From Gnetum montanum (Eukaryota; Streptophyta; Gnetopsida; Gnetales; Gnetaceae), in NCBI GenBank assembly GCA_015680685.1, contig MNCI01007683.1, positions 158,331 to 222,330 on the forward strand: a stretch of 64,000 nucleotides of DNA. Direction: 5' to 3'. Below, one piece after another: positions 24,510-35,961 of this stretch. The notes beneath the pieces were generated by a model that worked only from the letters and a program-made list of their open reading frames with translations, was not told the origin of the DNA and searched no databases. Position numbers and translations under genes: made by a program. The number at the start of each line of letters is the position of its first letter. Position 1 is the first letter of the stretch.

Positions 24510-26412
24510 TGATGAAAATGACGTGTATTTTCCTTAATGTTGAAGGTTCATTCACTAATACAGTTGTTGCTTTAGGTACTAGTCATTTCTTTAATGATTT
24601 TAATTTGTTTAATTTTGCTAAAACTTGGGAAGAATAAAATTCTCTAACTTCATTTATTCTAAACTTTCATATCATTTTTGTTAGAAATAAGCATTCCTAG
24701 GTAACGGATAGATCTTCTGGTAGTATTACTTATTTAATTAACAAGTCCAAAAAATTCCAATAAGCTACACAAAGTTGATGATAATAATCAATATTTATGG
24801 GTTAAAGTTCAAGGCATTTTATACATTCTTTGTATTACTTTTTTGTTATTTTTCTCTAAGGAATTCTGTTATTTATAATTTTGCTAATCTTTCACAAGAA
24901 CATCCTTTTTAGTACTTGGATTAAAATATTATTGAATTCTCAAAGCTTGATAAAGTTTTTCTTTGTGGGAATTTCAATGCTCATGTTGGACAAAATGTTT
25001 CAAAGACATATTTGGAATCCTCAAATTAAAGTTCAATGAAGAGCTCTTTTTTGTTCGAAAAAGATCATTTGTTGATCATATTATAAATTAGAGGGATATT
25101 CATTTCTTATAATGGGGTTGTTGCTTTGATTTTTTAAATTCTTAATTGCATCAATAAATTTCCTTCCTCTTCTCATTTCACTTTTACTAGCAACCAAGGT
25201 AACTCTTGTATTGATATTCTCTTGTCTACTAATGATAATATAAATGTAGTGGAAAACTTTCAAATGGGAGAAAAACTCCCAAAATCTCCTCATCATTAAC
25301 TAAAATTAACCATTGTTGCTTCAATTCATCATATTCACTACAAGAAATGTAGAACTCCTCATCTTACATGAGACATTTGTTAGGATTTTCAAACAAGAGT
25401 GGCTAATATGTTAGTCAACAAAAAGAATGAACTAGATTTGACTAATGTTAATTTCTCTACAACTACTTAGGTATAGATTAAGAAGAGGATTACTTGTAGA
25501 AAACCTTAGTTTGATGTTGATTATTTGATAACTTGTAAAGATGTTTTAGTTTCACATTTTGATGTTTCAATGCTAAAAAATTATAGAAAGTTTATTTGAC
25601 TAAAAAAATGAAGTTCATTAAAGAAGATAATGAAAGAATGATTAGTGAGCTCAAATGTAATCCAAAAAAAGTTTGGAATTTCTTTTGAGATTAACAACAA
25701 AATGGTTGGAATTTTTCCTTGTATACTATTTGGAATTTCTTCAGTAACATTTTTTATTCAAGAGGCTCCTCCTATCGTGTGAGATAACTCTAGTATTCTT
25801 GAGTTATCTCTTGATGATGTTTCTATTGAAATTCAAAGATTATCTTCAAGGAAAGGTATTGATGTTAATAGATTACATGCAAAGCTTCTTCAATGGGGTA
25901 GTGCATTGATGTGGAAAGTAGCTTGTAATCTTCTTAATAAAGGGCTTCAACATGATTTGCATCACTCTTAGTATTCTAGTTGAGTAGTTTTGCTTTTTAA
26001 AAAGTAATATATGATAGATCTTAATAATTACTAACTGATTGCAATCAATTCAATTTTTACTAGATTTTTGGTACTATTTTGAAGAATAATATTAGTTCAT
26101 ATGTAGAAATACAAAGTCTTTGTGATGGGTTGCAAGTAGGCTTCAGGAGGAACCATTTTACAATAGACCACATAATAACTTTGCATTATTGTATGGAGAA
26201 AGAAAAAAGTCCCAACCATACTACTTTTATCTATTTTGTTGATTTTTCCAAGGCTTATGATTCTGTTACTTAAGATAAACTTTGGAAGATATTGGATAGC
26301 ATTAACATTTCACAAGATATTCTTTCTACTACAAAAAGAATGTATGAGACAATCAACATTCTTATGAAAGATAATCTTATTGGAGAAGGAATAATTATCA
26401 ATTGTTCAATAG
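24510..26412 (+). pseudogene. LINE endonuclease and RT, first part
   Basis: The AP-endonuclease-like domain is readable with stops: a motif RSSGSITYLI near 24712, FLCGNFNAHVG at 24958-24990 (the usual GDFN appears as GNFN), and a TFTSNQGNSCID block near 25185. RT follows: LQVGFRRNHFTIDHIITL near 26130 and FVDFSKAYDSV at 26235-26267, then a segment up to the element II insertion at 26413. The enzyme nicks target DNA and primes reverse transcription there. The GFR-x3-F/S-TIDHI form with FVDF-KAYDSV looks closer to CR1/jockey/I-type LINEs than to plant L1. It continues at 33286. Confidence 0.75.
26408..26412. repeat. Target site duplication of element II, left copy (aatag)
   Basis: The bases aatag are repeated exactly at 33281-33285 on the other side of element II. 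The LINE RT frame resumes after the second copy, which confirms the insertion boundaries. Confidence 0.9.
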
Positions 26413-27272
26413 TGATGAGTGGCGAGGTACCCCTACACTCAACCATACGAATATGAGCGTAACACGCATGATCTGGTCAAACTCCGCAGACTAAGTGCCT
26501 ACACGCCTCATGGAACACTTAAGGTTAATTATTCGTTGTCTTCCCAGACTTACTTATATTTCTCACGGTGTATGGTTAAGTAAGTCTGAGGTATATGATT
26601 TTTATAGTATTTTATGTTTTATCTCCTATGCTGAGAGGTGAAGGGTTGAAGAGACTAATTACTAACTTTAACTAACTAACTAAGTCTAAATTAACCTAGC
26701 ATCAGCATCCGTTCCCACTTACCGTTCACACCCTGAACCGATGCAACCTTGGTTACCAAACGCTAATCGTTGCTGGGATCACCAAGTGTAACGCAAGTGC
26801 TTGCAACGGTCATACTGAGGCACTTAACTAGGAGAGAAGGGTTGAGAAAGATTTAATAGCTAATAAAGTAATTAAATAATAAATAATAAATAACATTAAA
26901 TAAAATCCTAATTAGCCTATTCCATGCACTGCAAGGTTTATCCAAGAAGTTCGTCTTTATTGCCGTACACAAACTTGTGTTCAGGTACAATGTTTGCTTG
27001 AATAAAGATCTGTTTTCTTTGGAGTTCCTACTACGGGCACATGGAAAATATTCTATCTCTGGAGGAATCAAACTGCCAAAGTTTCACTACGGTCTAAGCC
27101 TAGGATAAGAAACAAGGGAGAGCTGCCTCTTATTTATAGATATGACGGAGCACCGCGATATCGCGTACGCAATATTGCGAGGGAAGACACAATATCGCGA
27201 GGGATGCGATATCACAGTGAACACGATATTGCGTATGCAATATCGTGGCCCATGTGATATTGCGTCCCATCA
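26413..27272 (-). repeat. 3' LTR of element II
   Basis: Read on the plus strand it runs tgatgagtggcgaggtac to cgtcccatca (860 bp). It carries the same terminal block as the other LTRs, in reverse. On the minus strand its TATA-like box (tctataaata) is near 27130-27140, preceded by the cgatatcg-rich U3 array. The polypurine tract (minus strand, atggggata) lies at 27273-27283. Confidence 0.88.
27148..27268 (-). repeat. CGATATCGCG/CAATATTGCG dyad array in U3 of element II 3' LTR
   Basis: About eight copies of palindromic or near-palindromic cores (cgatatcgcg, gcaatattgcg, caatatcgcg) are packed into about 120 bp just upstream of the TATA-like box. The matching place in the 5' LTR (33253-33280) keeps only one core, so the two LTRs differ by about 100 bp here. 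Confidence 0.75.
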
Positions 27273-27283
27273 TATCCCCATGA

Positions 27284-29500
27284 CTAAATGAAAACTCGTC
27301 CTCAAGTTCCTTACAAAATATTGGGAAGGTATGGGATTATTGACTAAATGGAACTAATGGGATGACATGTGAACGGATCATCATTACAAGACACAACAAA
27401 ACTAGTGTTCATGATAACAAGATTGAACACCTTATTACATTGACATCAAGCCTTATTTGGCAACTTGAGAAGAGAAAGAGAGAGAAGTTTTGCTGCTACC
27501 AATGTCAAGATTGCACCTTTCGTTGTCCATCCGTAAGCGCACCGTCAATCTTACTCCTTGCATAGCTGCTTCAGCACTGCTCCTTTCCAAGGGTTCCCTC
27601 CAGGTCCAATCCATTGTTGTATGATTTCCATTTGCACACCACACAATCTTATATTAGCAAGGATAAATGAATAAAAATGCAATTGATACCTTGCTTCGGT
27701 GTAAATCCAATTGGCTAGGTTGTGGTATGGCTAATTACGGATCTGGAGATGTATTAATGGTGACTACCGAAGGTGTAGGGGTTAGGAGAAAATCAAAAAA
27801 ATTGGGCCCTATACCCCCATGACTAATCGCAAACCTCCGGTAGCGATAGAATGGAGAAAGAATAAAGAACAAGAAATATGAAGAAAAAGAGATAATGATA
27901 ACGTCGATGAAATGGATGTCAAGATGGAAATGAACAAAATAAAATGGATTGCAAAAATGTTAGGGAAAAGAATTTAACTGGTGCACCAAATAGGAATGTC
28001 AGTGGGTCCTCCCCAAAGCAGGCTCATGCCCTTAATGCCTTGACAAGCCCACATTCAAAGAGTCCATAGGCTCTAGGAATGTCATTTAGAACAATAGTTA
28101 AAGTCTTAACCATAAGAATTTACCAAAAAGAAAACAATGTGTCAACCAAAATATACACTAACAATACAACCGGCAATGAGGTGAACAATGGAGAGAAGGG
28201 TGGAGAGAAGAGAATGGAATGGAATCCCAAGAACAAGGTGGTGTACAGCCCCTTGTGTGTTTCATGATTAATGTGACTTAGCAAATCTCATTCCAACTCC
28301 AGCCTCAAATCAACCACATCCAGTGACTTCGCATTAATGCACTCAGCCAATCCATCCTCTTGAAGTGACAAGAATAACTTCACCCAAGAGTCACCACCAT
28401 TCCGACAAAACAAGGAGGAGAGAACAGGAAGTGAGAAGGGCCTTAGTTAGAGGGAACCTTTTATTGTAGTTCCATAACCAATGCTTGTAGCCCAAATAAT
28501 TATTTCATCTAAGGGGTGTGCTTTGAATTCTCACTTTTTTTCTTTTCCCTTCTTTTTTTTTGTGTTTTTTGTTTTTATGCGTGAGAACCACACCATGCAA
28601 AGACTTCTTATTTTCATTGACTCAACTTCCCGATAATTGGGTGACATCGAAATGGCAAAAAAAATCAAGAAGAAAACATCCAAGCACCCAAGAGAATGGC
28701 CAACAAAAATGCATCAAGTTCCCTTGAAGTCACACCCTTTTCAATCCTTGAGTCCTTCCTTAGTTTGAGAAGTACCCAGTCACCGATTCGTTAATAGGTC
28801 TTATTAGAAAGGGACTGTACGTTTCCAAGCCAAGAGAGACAATAGAACTTGTGGATGGATGGATGAAGTGGACTCATTGCCTGCTATATCAAAAGAGCCA
28901 TATATTAGTATCAACATCATCGCTTAAAGGTAAAAACCAAACATTAGCAATTAATACGAAAATAGTTCATACCATCATGAAGAACACTTATTGGGTGACA
29001 AACTTACAAGATGGATCACACACACACATACACATACAAAATGAAAAAGTATAATGATGTTGTAAAACAAAAACAAGAAAAGTTAAAGAAATTTGTAAAA
29101 CAAAAATGTGTAAAACAAAAACGTGTAAAAAAACATGTAAGACAAAAATGTGTGAAACAAAAATGTGTAAAACAAAATTGTGTAAAACAAAAATCAAAAA
29201 GAGTTGAGGGCCTCCAATGATCAGCATAGGTGGCCATCTCCCCCATGACTGAATTGCAAGGAAGAGATCCGAAATAATGAACATCTATTTGAATTTCGTA
29301 AAAGTGCCCAACTTCTCCCCATTGATGTTCTCAAATTAAGGGGTGGAAGCTGACGACGCTCATATTCCAATGTGTCTATGCCTTCATTGTTAGCATGAGT
29401 TGTTCCCCCAATTCATTTCATGCATATTGATGGGTTGCTCTTCCTAGTACCTGTCAACCATGGGATGTCCACTACTTGTGTGGTTGCTACATACAGGCAC
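27284..29500 (-). other. Noncoding internal region of element II
   Basis: No pol is present. Parts match in reverse the post-pol spacer of element I, for example a ttctcac block next to ggggtgtgctttgaa near 28495. A 15-bp tandem array sits at about 29058-29195. Small frames at 27362-27565 and 27453-27644 overlap on opposite strands and have no supporting feature. Confidence 0.55.
29058..29195. repeat. 15-bp tandem repeat (tgtgtaaaacaaaaa)
   Basis: Around eight to nine imperfect units follow each other. The Lys/Gln/Cys periodic frame on the plus strand and the Phe/Cys/Thr-periodic frame on the minus strand are products of this repeat and not genes. Confidence 0.85.
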
Positions 29501-30060
29501 CTTTGTATCTATGTTTCTTGGGCACACTAGTTGTATGGAAGGGATGCTGAGCATTCCTCCATGTCATCACCCTCTGAGTCACTATATGTGATGTACGGAA
29601 CTTTCTTCTTCTCGATCTTTCCATAAATTTTTACCTTAGATATTTCCAAGGAAAGATTGCGGATCCCTAGGTACTCATCTATTGTACTTAGCCATGGCCT
29701 TCCCATTATGGTTGGGAAGTCCCCTTTGTTGTTGTTAACTTTGATCACAAGGAAGTCAGCTGGGTATGACCACCCACACACAGTGGTAATGATGTCCTCC
29801 ACCAATCCCAAGGGAATGGTAATGGACTAGTCAGCCAGCTCTAGTTGAATGTTGCTCTTCTTGAGTTGGGGGAGGTTCCAGGCTTGATACATTTCTCATG
29901 ATATTAAGTTGACTTTGGAACTTGAGTCAAGAAGAGCCTTATGTGGTTCATTCCTGGCAACTTGTAGATAGATTAATGGACTTCCAGGGTCAGATAGTTT
30001 CCTAGGAAGGTGGCCTACCTTGATCCAGTCGGTTATGGTATGTGTCAACATAACCATATG
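29500..30060 (-). pseudogene. Protease of element II (retropepsin-like)
   Basis: The best part is a 94-codon minus-strand frame (29527-29811) reading GLVEDIITTVCGWSYPADF, then FPTIMGRPWLSTIDEYLGI, then SLEISK and KIEKK. Upstream near 29900-29930 a short stretch (S-K-V-N-L-I) is where the Asp-Ser/Thr-Gly active-site loop would be. The G-R-P-W-L-S-T signature matches the end of retropepsin domains. It is interrupted by a few stops from the gag tail. In a pol-less element the protease would still mature Gag. Confidence 0.6.
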
Positions 30061-32572
30061 CATGAAGCTCTGATTTTGGTTTGAAGGGAGCTCCGAAGCC
30101 TTGTATGTTGGAGGAGTGATGACAGACTAAACCGCTTGTTGTTGTGAGAGCTTGCCTAAGCTTTTGGTTCTAAAGAAAGGTCTTTTCTTTTTACGGTTTT
30201 CAGAACTAGCAGCAAGTTGAATGTTTACGGCTCTCATAGCATTTCATGGCTACGGTTGAGTGGGGAGTTCCCCTTGCATTGTTGGAGCAGGAGGTGTTAT
30301 GGGAACTACCGAAGGAAGAGGTGCGGATGGATTAGGAGGATGGTATGGGTATGGAGCATCTCCCGGAGGAGAAGGAGTCCTTCTNCTAGACCCATATGGA
30401 TACTACGTATAACAGCTGATTTCTCCAAGTGACTCCATGGGTCACACAACTCCCCANGTTATACGTAGTATCCATATGGGTCTAGTGCTGGTAAGGGTAC
30501 TGTTGTTTCAGCAGTGGCATCCCCCATGACTGTGGGTATTGCCACTGCTGATGTTGTCCGATGGGTTGTGGTGGAGTTCCACTTAGATAGTATGTCAATG
30601 GTTGGTGGAACTACCTTGAGTTACCTTGGGGATAAGGTAACCTCCGGGGTGTCTACCATCTGTTGAGTCTTAGGTTGAGTGCATACACCCCAAACTCTTG
30701 TAGATGTGAGATGATTGGACAACATCCTTTGGGATGGTCATATTGGCAAATCTCACATCCACCGTCATCGTCTGTGTCTGAATCCACAACCTCATCGGAG
30801 ATAGTTATTTTCCCTTACCCTTGTCAGGTGTAGGGCCTGAATCTTTCTGCTTTATCTTGTTCTTGTCACTACTTCGATCCTCCTTAGACTCCTCTACGAT
30901 TTTTAGGACAAGTTCAAGTCCACTATCCAAGGAGTCCTATATTTGATCTACCTTAGCTGCCACTTTTGTTGTTAGCTTTTGAAGCAGCAAGGTTTTTCTG
31001 TTCACCAACTCTTCAAGTGGTGACTCATCCTCTTCATCGCAAAATCTCACTCCCTTCTTTTGAAGAGAGGGATCACGAGTTATATTCTTCCACACTTTCC
31101 CTTTTTTGTAGCTCCCCTTCTTCTTTGGCTACTTGTTCCAACAAGCGATGAATTTCATGGGATCTAAGTTCTGATAGTCTCCCTTGGGCATAAGTCCCAA
31201 GGGTTCTCCTAGTTTCATACCTTAGCCCATCTACGATGTGGCGAAGTTGATTCCATTATGCGTAACCATGGCCTGAGCAATGATGTAACAATGCATAGTA
31301 GCGGCCCATGGCAGCATCCAAGGGTTCATGAGTACCTTGCTTCCATCCTTGGATCTGCTTATGCAAATTAGACACTCTGGAGTACGTTTGATATTTATCA
31401 TTGAAGAGTTCTAACATCGTACTCCACCTCCTAATGGTTTCCAGTTCTAATGACTGGTACCAACCCTCTACTTCCTTGATGAGTGTCCTGGAAAACAACT
31501 TTAGTTTTTGCCACTCGTTCTCTATGTTTTGCAAGGTGCAGGCATCATGGAATGCTTGTAAATGATTTTGTGGATCCGCGTTGTATCCCCCTTCAAAGCA
31601 TGGGATGTTGTTCATGTCTAAGCGCTTGATCTGGCTATCTCGTTAATGCCTTGTTGGTATTCTCACTACCTCTATGATGTCTAGCATGCTTCAGGTTGCA
31701 AGTAGGAATTCATCATGATCATCTCTATCATGATGTCTATGATATCTACGTTGTTCCCTACTTTCCCTTCGTTCATGCCCTTGTCCTCTCTCTTGACTTT
31801 CCCATCGAGGTCTCTCATTTTTTCTACCTCTATCCTCACCATTATGCTCCCTATGGCTATGCCTAGATGTGGAAGGAGAGGGTGAATGATGTGAAGAAGG
31901 GGAAGAAGAAGGAGAACCATCGCCATGACGATGTTTCTTATCTTCTCTTCTGTGGCTTTGGTCCTGATCGTGATGACGATCCAAGTGTCCATCCTTGTCA
32001 TGTGTTGTTGTTCCCTCAAGGAACAGTTGGCGCTCATAGGGATCAAAACCAGGGTTGTGTATCATGGATCATAAGTTCTGATACCCCACCTCCTCACTAT
32101 CGTTAGGAGGGGGAACATCATTTGATAGAGAACCCGTTATAAGTGGTTCACCATCTCCAATTTCACTTAGAACGTGCCGAACCCCTTTGCCCTTCAATAG
32201 TGTATGGTGGCTCTCCTGCCTTGAGTCCCTTATACATTGTGCGAATGTGGAATGGTAACCCCTTGTGTCAAAGTCACCTATAACGTATTCAGCATAGAGT
32301 TGAGTCATGTCAATCTGTGCCAAAGCACGGAGGAGCACGTTGGGGACTGCACGATCTGGAGGTAACACTATGTTACCTTGCAAGTCTCTCCATCATAGCT
32401 ATTCGTCTTGATGGAGGATAAAGTTAAAGCCTAGTATGTACTTATTAGGATGAGTATATACGACCTGATGTTGTTGAGGAACTGGCTGATTTTGGTTATG
32501 TGTTTTAGATTGCTGACTGTTTCTAGTATTATCCCTACGTGGTGTAATGCTCTTGTGAGAAGAAGAAGACAT
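30060..32572 (-). pseudogene. gag of element II (lightly damaged)
   Basis: Start ATG at 32572 (M-S-S-S-S-H) matches the gag start of element III. Going 5' to 3' on the minus strand: an N-terminal segment, a 104-codon open stretch (32069-32383), and a basic His/Arg/Asp-rich linker (31691-32065, about one third charged). Next comes a capsid-like core in an open 119-codon stretch (31256-31615; MNNIPCFEGGYNAD, AFHDACTLQNIENEW). A Cys-His knuckle (CEICQYDHPKGCC, about 30735-30775) and a Pro-rich tail follow. Only a handful of stops and shifts separate these blocks. Capsid patterns of the type LF-TL-xxA/V-xxWYxSL are typical of Ty3/gypsy Gag. The inverted repeat with Ns at 30385-30485 damages the tail and may be an assembly fault. 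Confidence 0.75.
30385..30485. repeat. Perfect 28-bp inverted repeat bordered by Ns
   Basis: Bases 30386-30413 and 30458-30485 are exact reverse complements, with an ambiguous base at 30385 and at 30457, just beside the arms. Comparison with gag of element III shows that only the right arm is in the expected orientation and that about 100 bp of gag tail is missing. An assembly or sequencing artefact is more likely than biology. Confidence 0.7.
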
Positions 32573-32682
32573 TGTGTCTTATTTGGTATGCTATTTAACC
32601 ATTATATAATTTTTCGTTTAATTAACCCTAAGGTTCGTTTAAGCTCCCAACGATGTGAGTGATTTCCTATGTTCTACTTAGC

Positions 32683-32696
32683 NNNNNNNNNNNNNN
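32683..32696. other. Assembly gap (14 Ns)
   Basis: The gap lies between the gag leader and the 5' LTR of element II. Comparison with the left LTR shows about 176 bp of LTR plus the primer site and leader are missing, so the true gap is probably larger than 14 bases. Confidence 0.95.
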
Positions 32697-33280
32697 AGGT
32701 ATATGATTTTTATAGTCTTTTATGTTTTATCTCCTATGCTGAGAGGTGAAGGGTTGAAGAGACTAATTATTAACTTTAACTAACTAACTAAGTCTGAATT
32801 AACCTAGCGTCAGCATCCATTCCCACTTACCGTTCACACCCTAAACCAATGCAACCTTGGTTACCAAATGCTAATCGTTGCTGGGATCACCAAGCATAAC
32901 GCACGTGCTCAAAGCGGTCGTACCTAGGCACTTAAATAGGAGAGAAGGGTTCAGAAATATTTAATAGCTAATAAAGTAATTAAAGAATAAACAATAAATA
33001 ACATTAAATAAAATCCTAATTAGCCTATTCCATGCACTGCAAGGTTTATCCAAGAAGTTCGTCTTTATTACCGTACACAAACTTGTGTTCAGGTACAATG
33101 TTTGCTCGAATAAAGCTCCGTTTACTTTGGAGTTCTTACTGCAGGCACATGGAAAATATTCTATCTCTGGAGGGATCAAACTACCAGAGTTTCACTATGG
33201 TCTAAGCCTAGGATGAGAAACAAGGGAGAGCTGCCTCTTATTTATAGATATGACGACCCATGCGATATCACGTCCCATCA
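32697..33280 (-). repeat. 5' LTR of element II, cut by the gap
   Basis: It matches 26588-27272 closely (aggtatatgatttttatag at the start; cgtcccatca at the end), but lacks about 100 bp of the U3 dyad array. Overall identity to the left LTR is high by eye, with scattered substitutions, so insertion is relatively recent. Confidence 0.85.
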
Positions 33281-33285
33281 AATAG

Positions 33286-34266
33286 GAATTTAACATGGTT
33301 GTCATTTGTCCCATACACTTTTTGACATATTCATAGATGGATTAGATGAATGGATGCAAACTTCCTCTAATCATATTGTGTGAGTGGATAGATTATTTTT
33401 TAACATGCTTCCCTTTGGTGAGGATGTGGCCTTAGTTGCAAAATCAACTACAGGACTTGCGTGGGGGCCTTCACTTTCTATACATAATTGAAAAAAAAAA
33501 TTAGAGAGTGTTAAAAAACAATTCTTTACATGTGAATTTCAAGTGCAGATGTAAACTTCGTATGATATTTTACTTCTAGAAGCAAATTTGCTTTCTTTTG
33601 AAGTTGAAACCCTTTTTTAATTTAATGCTTATACCCAAAAGTTAAGTTACATTAAGGAAGTCAATTATACCAAGGATATAATGAATGCAACATAAGAAAA
33701 TTGATGGGTTCATTAAGGTAAACTATAGCTTCAGTCATGGAATATTGTAATAGGGGATCTTCTTTTAAACAAAAGGCTCTTCTAGAAGACTATAAAAGAA
33801 AAAGTCTTATCTAAAGTATGGTTGAATAGGTTAAGAAAAAAAAATTTTATTTATAGTCTATTAGATAAGGTTTATTATCTAGTACTCAAAAGTGACTATT
33901 CTCAGCTATTCCTATACATTTAAGGAATCAAATATTTAACTCAAGACTAAGCTCTCATCATCTCCTTATTCAAACAAGTTATTGGCTTAATTTATCAACA
34001 AAAGAGCGTACTTGTAGACTGTGCAAACAAATCATAGAGAATGAAGAACATATGTTTTTATTTTGACCATCTCTGGCTTATATTTGATTGAAGTATAATA
34101 TTAATTGTAATTTGTTGATTGTTTTCTTTCAGATTGACCTCATCTGTTTAGGGCATTACATCAATTATGTTTTCAATTTTTTTTTGAAAATGTGTTAAGG
34201 CTTTGTAACATTCCAATAGGTCCTTTGTAATTTCTTGGACATAATAAAAATTTCCAATTTCCAATT
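33286..34266 (+). pseudogene. LINE RT, second part, and 3' end
   Basis: The RT frame resumes directly after the aatag duplication: HGCHLSHTLFDIFIDGLDEW near 33295-33350 (family QGCPLSPTLF), then FGEDVALVAKS near 33412 in place of F/YADD. Later parts are badly shifted. A Cys-His tail RTCRLCKQIIENEEHMFLF is read at 34007-34063, matching the C-x2-C-x7-H type ending of CR1/jockey/I-like ORF2 proteins. The element seems to end in a short tttccaa tandem near 34247-34266, instead of a poly(A) tail. It is inactive because of stops, the altered catalytic ADD and the LTR insertion. Confidence 0.7.
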
Positions 34267-34938
34267 TCAAGTTTTACTTATTGTTCTTCCCTCTATAATT
34301 CATTTTGTTGTTATTTGTTGTTGTGTCATTATAACTTCTAGTTGATCAAACATCACCTATTGCTTTGCAATTATAATATTTATGGTATGAATGAGATTTT
34401 CAATTTCAATTTATTTATTGATCTATTACTATTGTCTCTTCTATCATTAACATCTTTTACTTATCAAGTGTATCTTTTTGTTCATGCATCTATTTAGATA
34501 TCCTTCTTTTTATTTTGAATAAAAATTTAATGTTTATATTTAAGAGTTGTTTGCCTTTCCAATAAGGCTTTAATTGAGTGGCAATCTCCTGTAGTTCAGA
34601 AATAGTAATTATGCTATCTCTTCAATGAAGTTAAGCAACAATACCTATTCTTCTAGCCCTTGATAAAGAAGAAAAAGCCTCCTCATAAAACCTTACACAA
34701 AAGGCCTTTTGTAAGTCCTTTGAAACTTTGCAAAGCCTCAAAACATTTACACAACCTTAGAAAACCCTTTGCACAATCTTAAAAAATCCTTTGCAAAGCC
34801 TAAGATCCTCTACCCAGCCTTGGAAAATCTTATACATAGCCTCGAAAAATCCTTTGCAATGCAAAGCCTTAGATTTTAACCCTTTGCACAACCTATTTCA
34901 TGAAAATTAAGATCAAGAAAAAGTAGCAAAATGAAAAG
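34267..34938. repeat. Unassigned spacer with degenerate ~30-bp tandem repeat
   Basis: No gene is supported. From about 34690 to 34900 a unit close to cctttgcacaacctt followed by agaaaat recurs about seven or eight times with much drift. The first 400 bp are AT-rich without visible structure. Confidence 0.55.
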
Positions 34939-35804
34939 TGATGAGTTGCACTTTTGTAGGTTTCATCAACGAGGCCTCATTGACATAACTCCGTCAATGC
35001 AACCACATCGACATAGAATTTGATGCGTTGATGTGGCCCCGTTGATGTAATGTCTATTTTCACCTATAAATATGTGCTCATTAGCTACATTTATGGGGGG
35101 AGAAGTTTGATAGTTGTAGTGAAGCTCTTATTGTTCTATCATTTTGAAGTTAGAATATTTTTCTAAGTGCCCACGATAGAAGTCAAAGAGTATACAACTC
35201 TTTATTCAAGCACTATTGTACCTGAGCACAATAGTGTGTGCAGCAATAAAGACAAGTTTTCTGATAAACCTTGTAGCACTTTGAAATAGATGAATCGTTT
35301 ATTTATGCATTTAAATTTTTATGAAATTTTCTTTAATGTTTTAAGGAATTAAATAATTAATTATGAAATAAATTAAGCTAGATTAAATAACGATAAATTA
35401 AGCACATAAGTATGACCACTTTAAGCATACATTTGGTAAGTTGGTAGCATTAAATGTGTTTAGGGTGTGTATGGCAAGTGGGAACAAATGCTTATATTAG
35501 GATTAGTTAAATAGTAGCTAGTTAGATTAAACTAGTAATTAAATTATTGTATTCATTATTCTTTATTCTTTGGCAGCCTAAAACATAAAATGTAAAAATG
35601 ATAAAAATCATATGTCTCAGTTACACTTAAAAATACTTTTGCATTTCACAAGTGTAATTGGAAAAACAATGATTGCAACGATTAGTTTCACTTCCTAGAG
35701 ACTAGTGAACTTAAAAGGCTATAAGTCCATGGAATTTGACCAAATTGCACGTGAACACTTAGTGATTCATATGGTTAGACATAGGGTCTACTTGTTTCTC
35801 ATCA
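34939..35804 (+). repeat. 5' LTR of element III
   Basis: tgatgagttgcac to ctcatca. U3 has ggcctcattgac and gttgatgtggcc dyads (about 34965-35050). There is a TATA box (tataaata, about 35065), an aataaag signal (about 35244), and the shared terminal block ending gggtctacttgtttctcatca. Confidence 0.85.
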
Positions 35805-35826
35805 TTGGCGCCATTGCTGGGGACTT
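35805..35826 (+). promoter_or_regulatory. Primer binding site of element III
   Basis: ttggcgccattgctggggac directly follows the LTR end and is nearly the full complement of the 3' end of plant tRNA-Asp, the primer known for Athila and Tat elements. It is the best preserved primer site in the window. Confidence 0.85.
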
Positions 35827-35961
35827 ATAGTTTGATATGTGCACTATCTAGGACTTAGTAAATATTATTTGCGATCGTTGGAATGAACCTTAAGGTCATA
35901 ATCTTTCAAAAAAATAACTATAATTATAGTTTAAGCACAATGAATTTTTCTTTAATCCAAA

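Larger units (their letters stand above)
26413..33280 (-). mobile_element. Element II: minus-strand, gag-protease-only Athila-type retrotransposon
   Basis: It has 3' LTR on the left (26413-27272), polypurine tract, a spacer, protease and gag in reverse order, and 5' LTR on the right (about 32697-33280), with exact aatag duplications. No RT, RNase H or integrase is recognisable between 27273 and 29500, so it would depend on a relative for these enzymes. Gag is better preserved than in I or III, which suggests it is younger. The sequence has a 14-base N gap at 32683-32696 that removes the 5' LTR end and primer site, and two single Ns at 30385 and 30457. Confidence 0.85.

Noticed and set aside
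29011-29284. Lys/Gln/Cys and Phe/Cys/Thr repetitive frames on both strands
   Set aside because: Both come from the 15-bp tandem repeat.
31681-32106. Second minus-strand frame (Met/Ile/Leu-rich) and a plus-strand frame in the gag linker of element II
   Set aside because: They are shadows of the charged His/Arg/Asp gag linker read in another frame.
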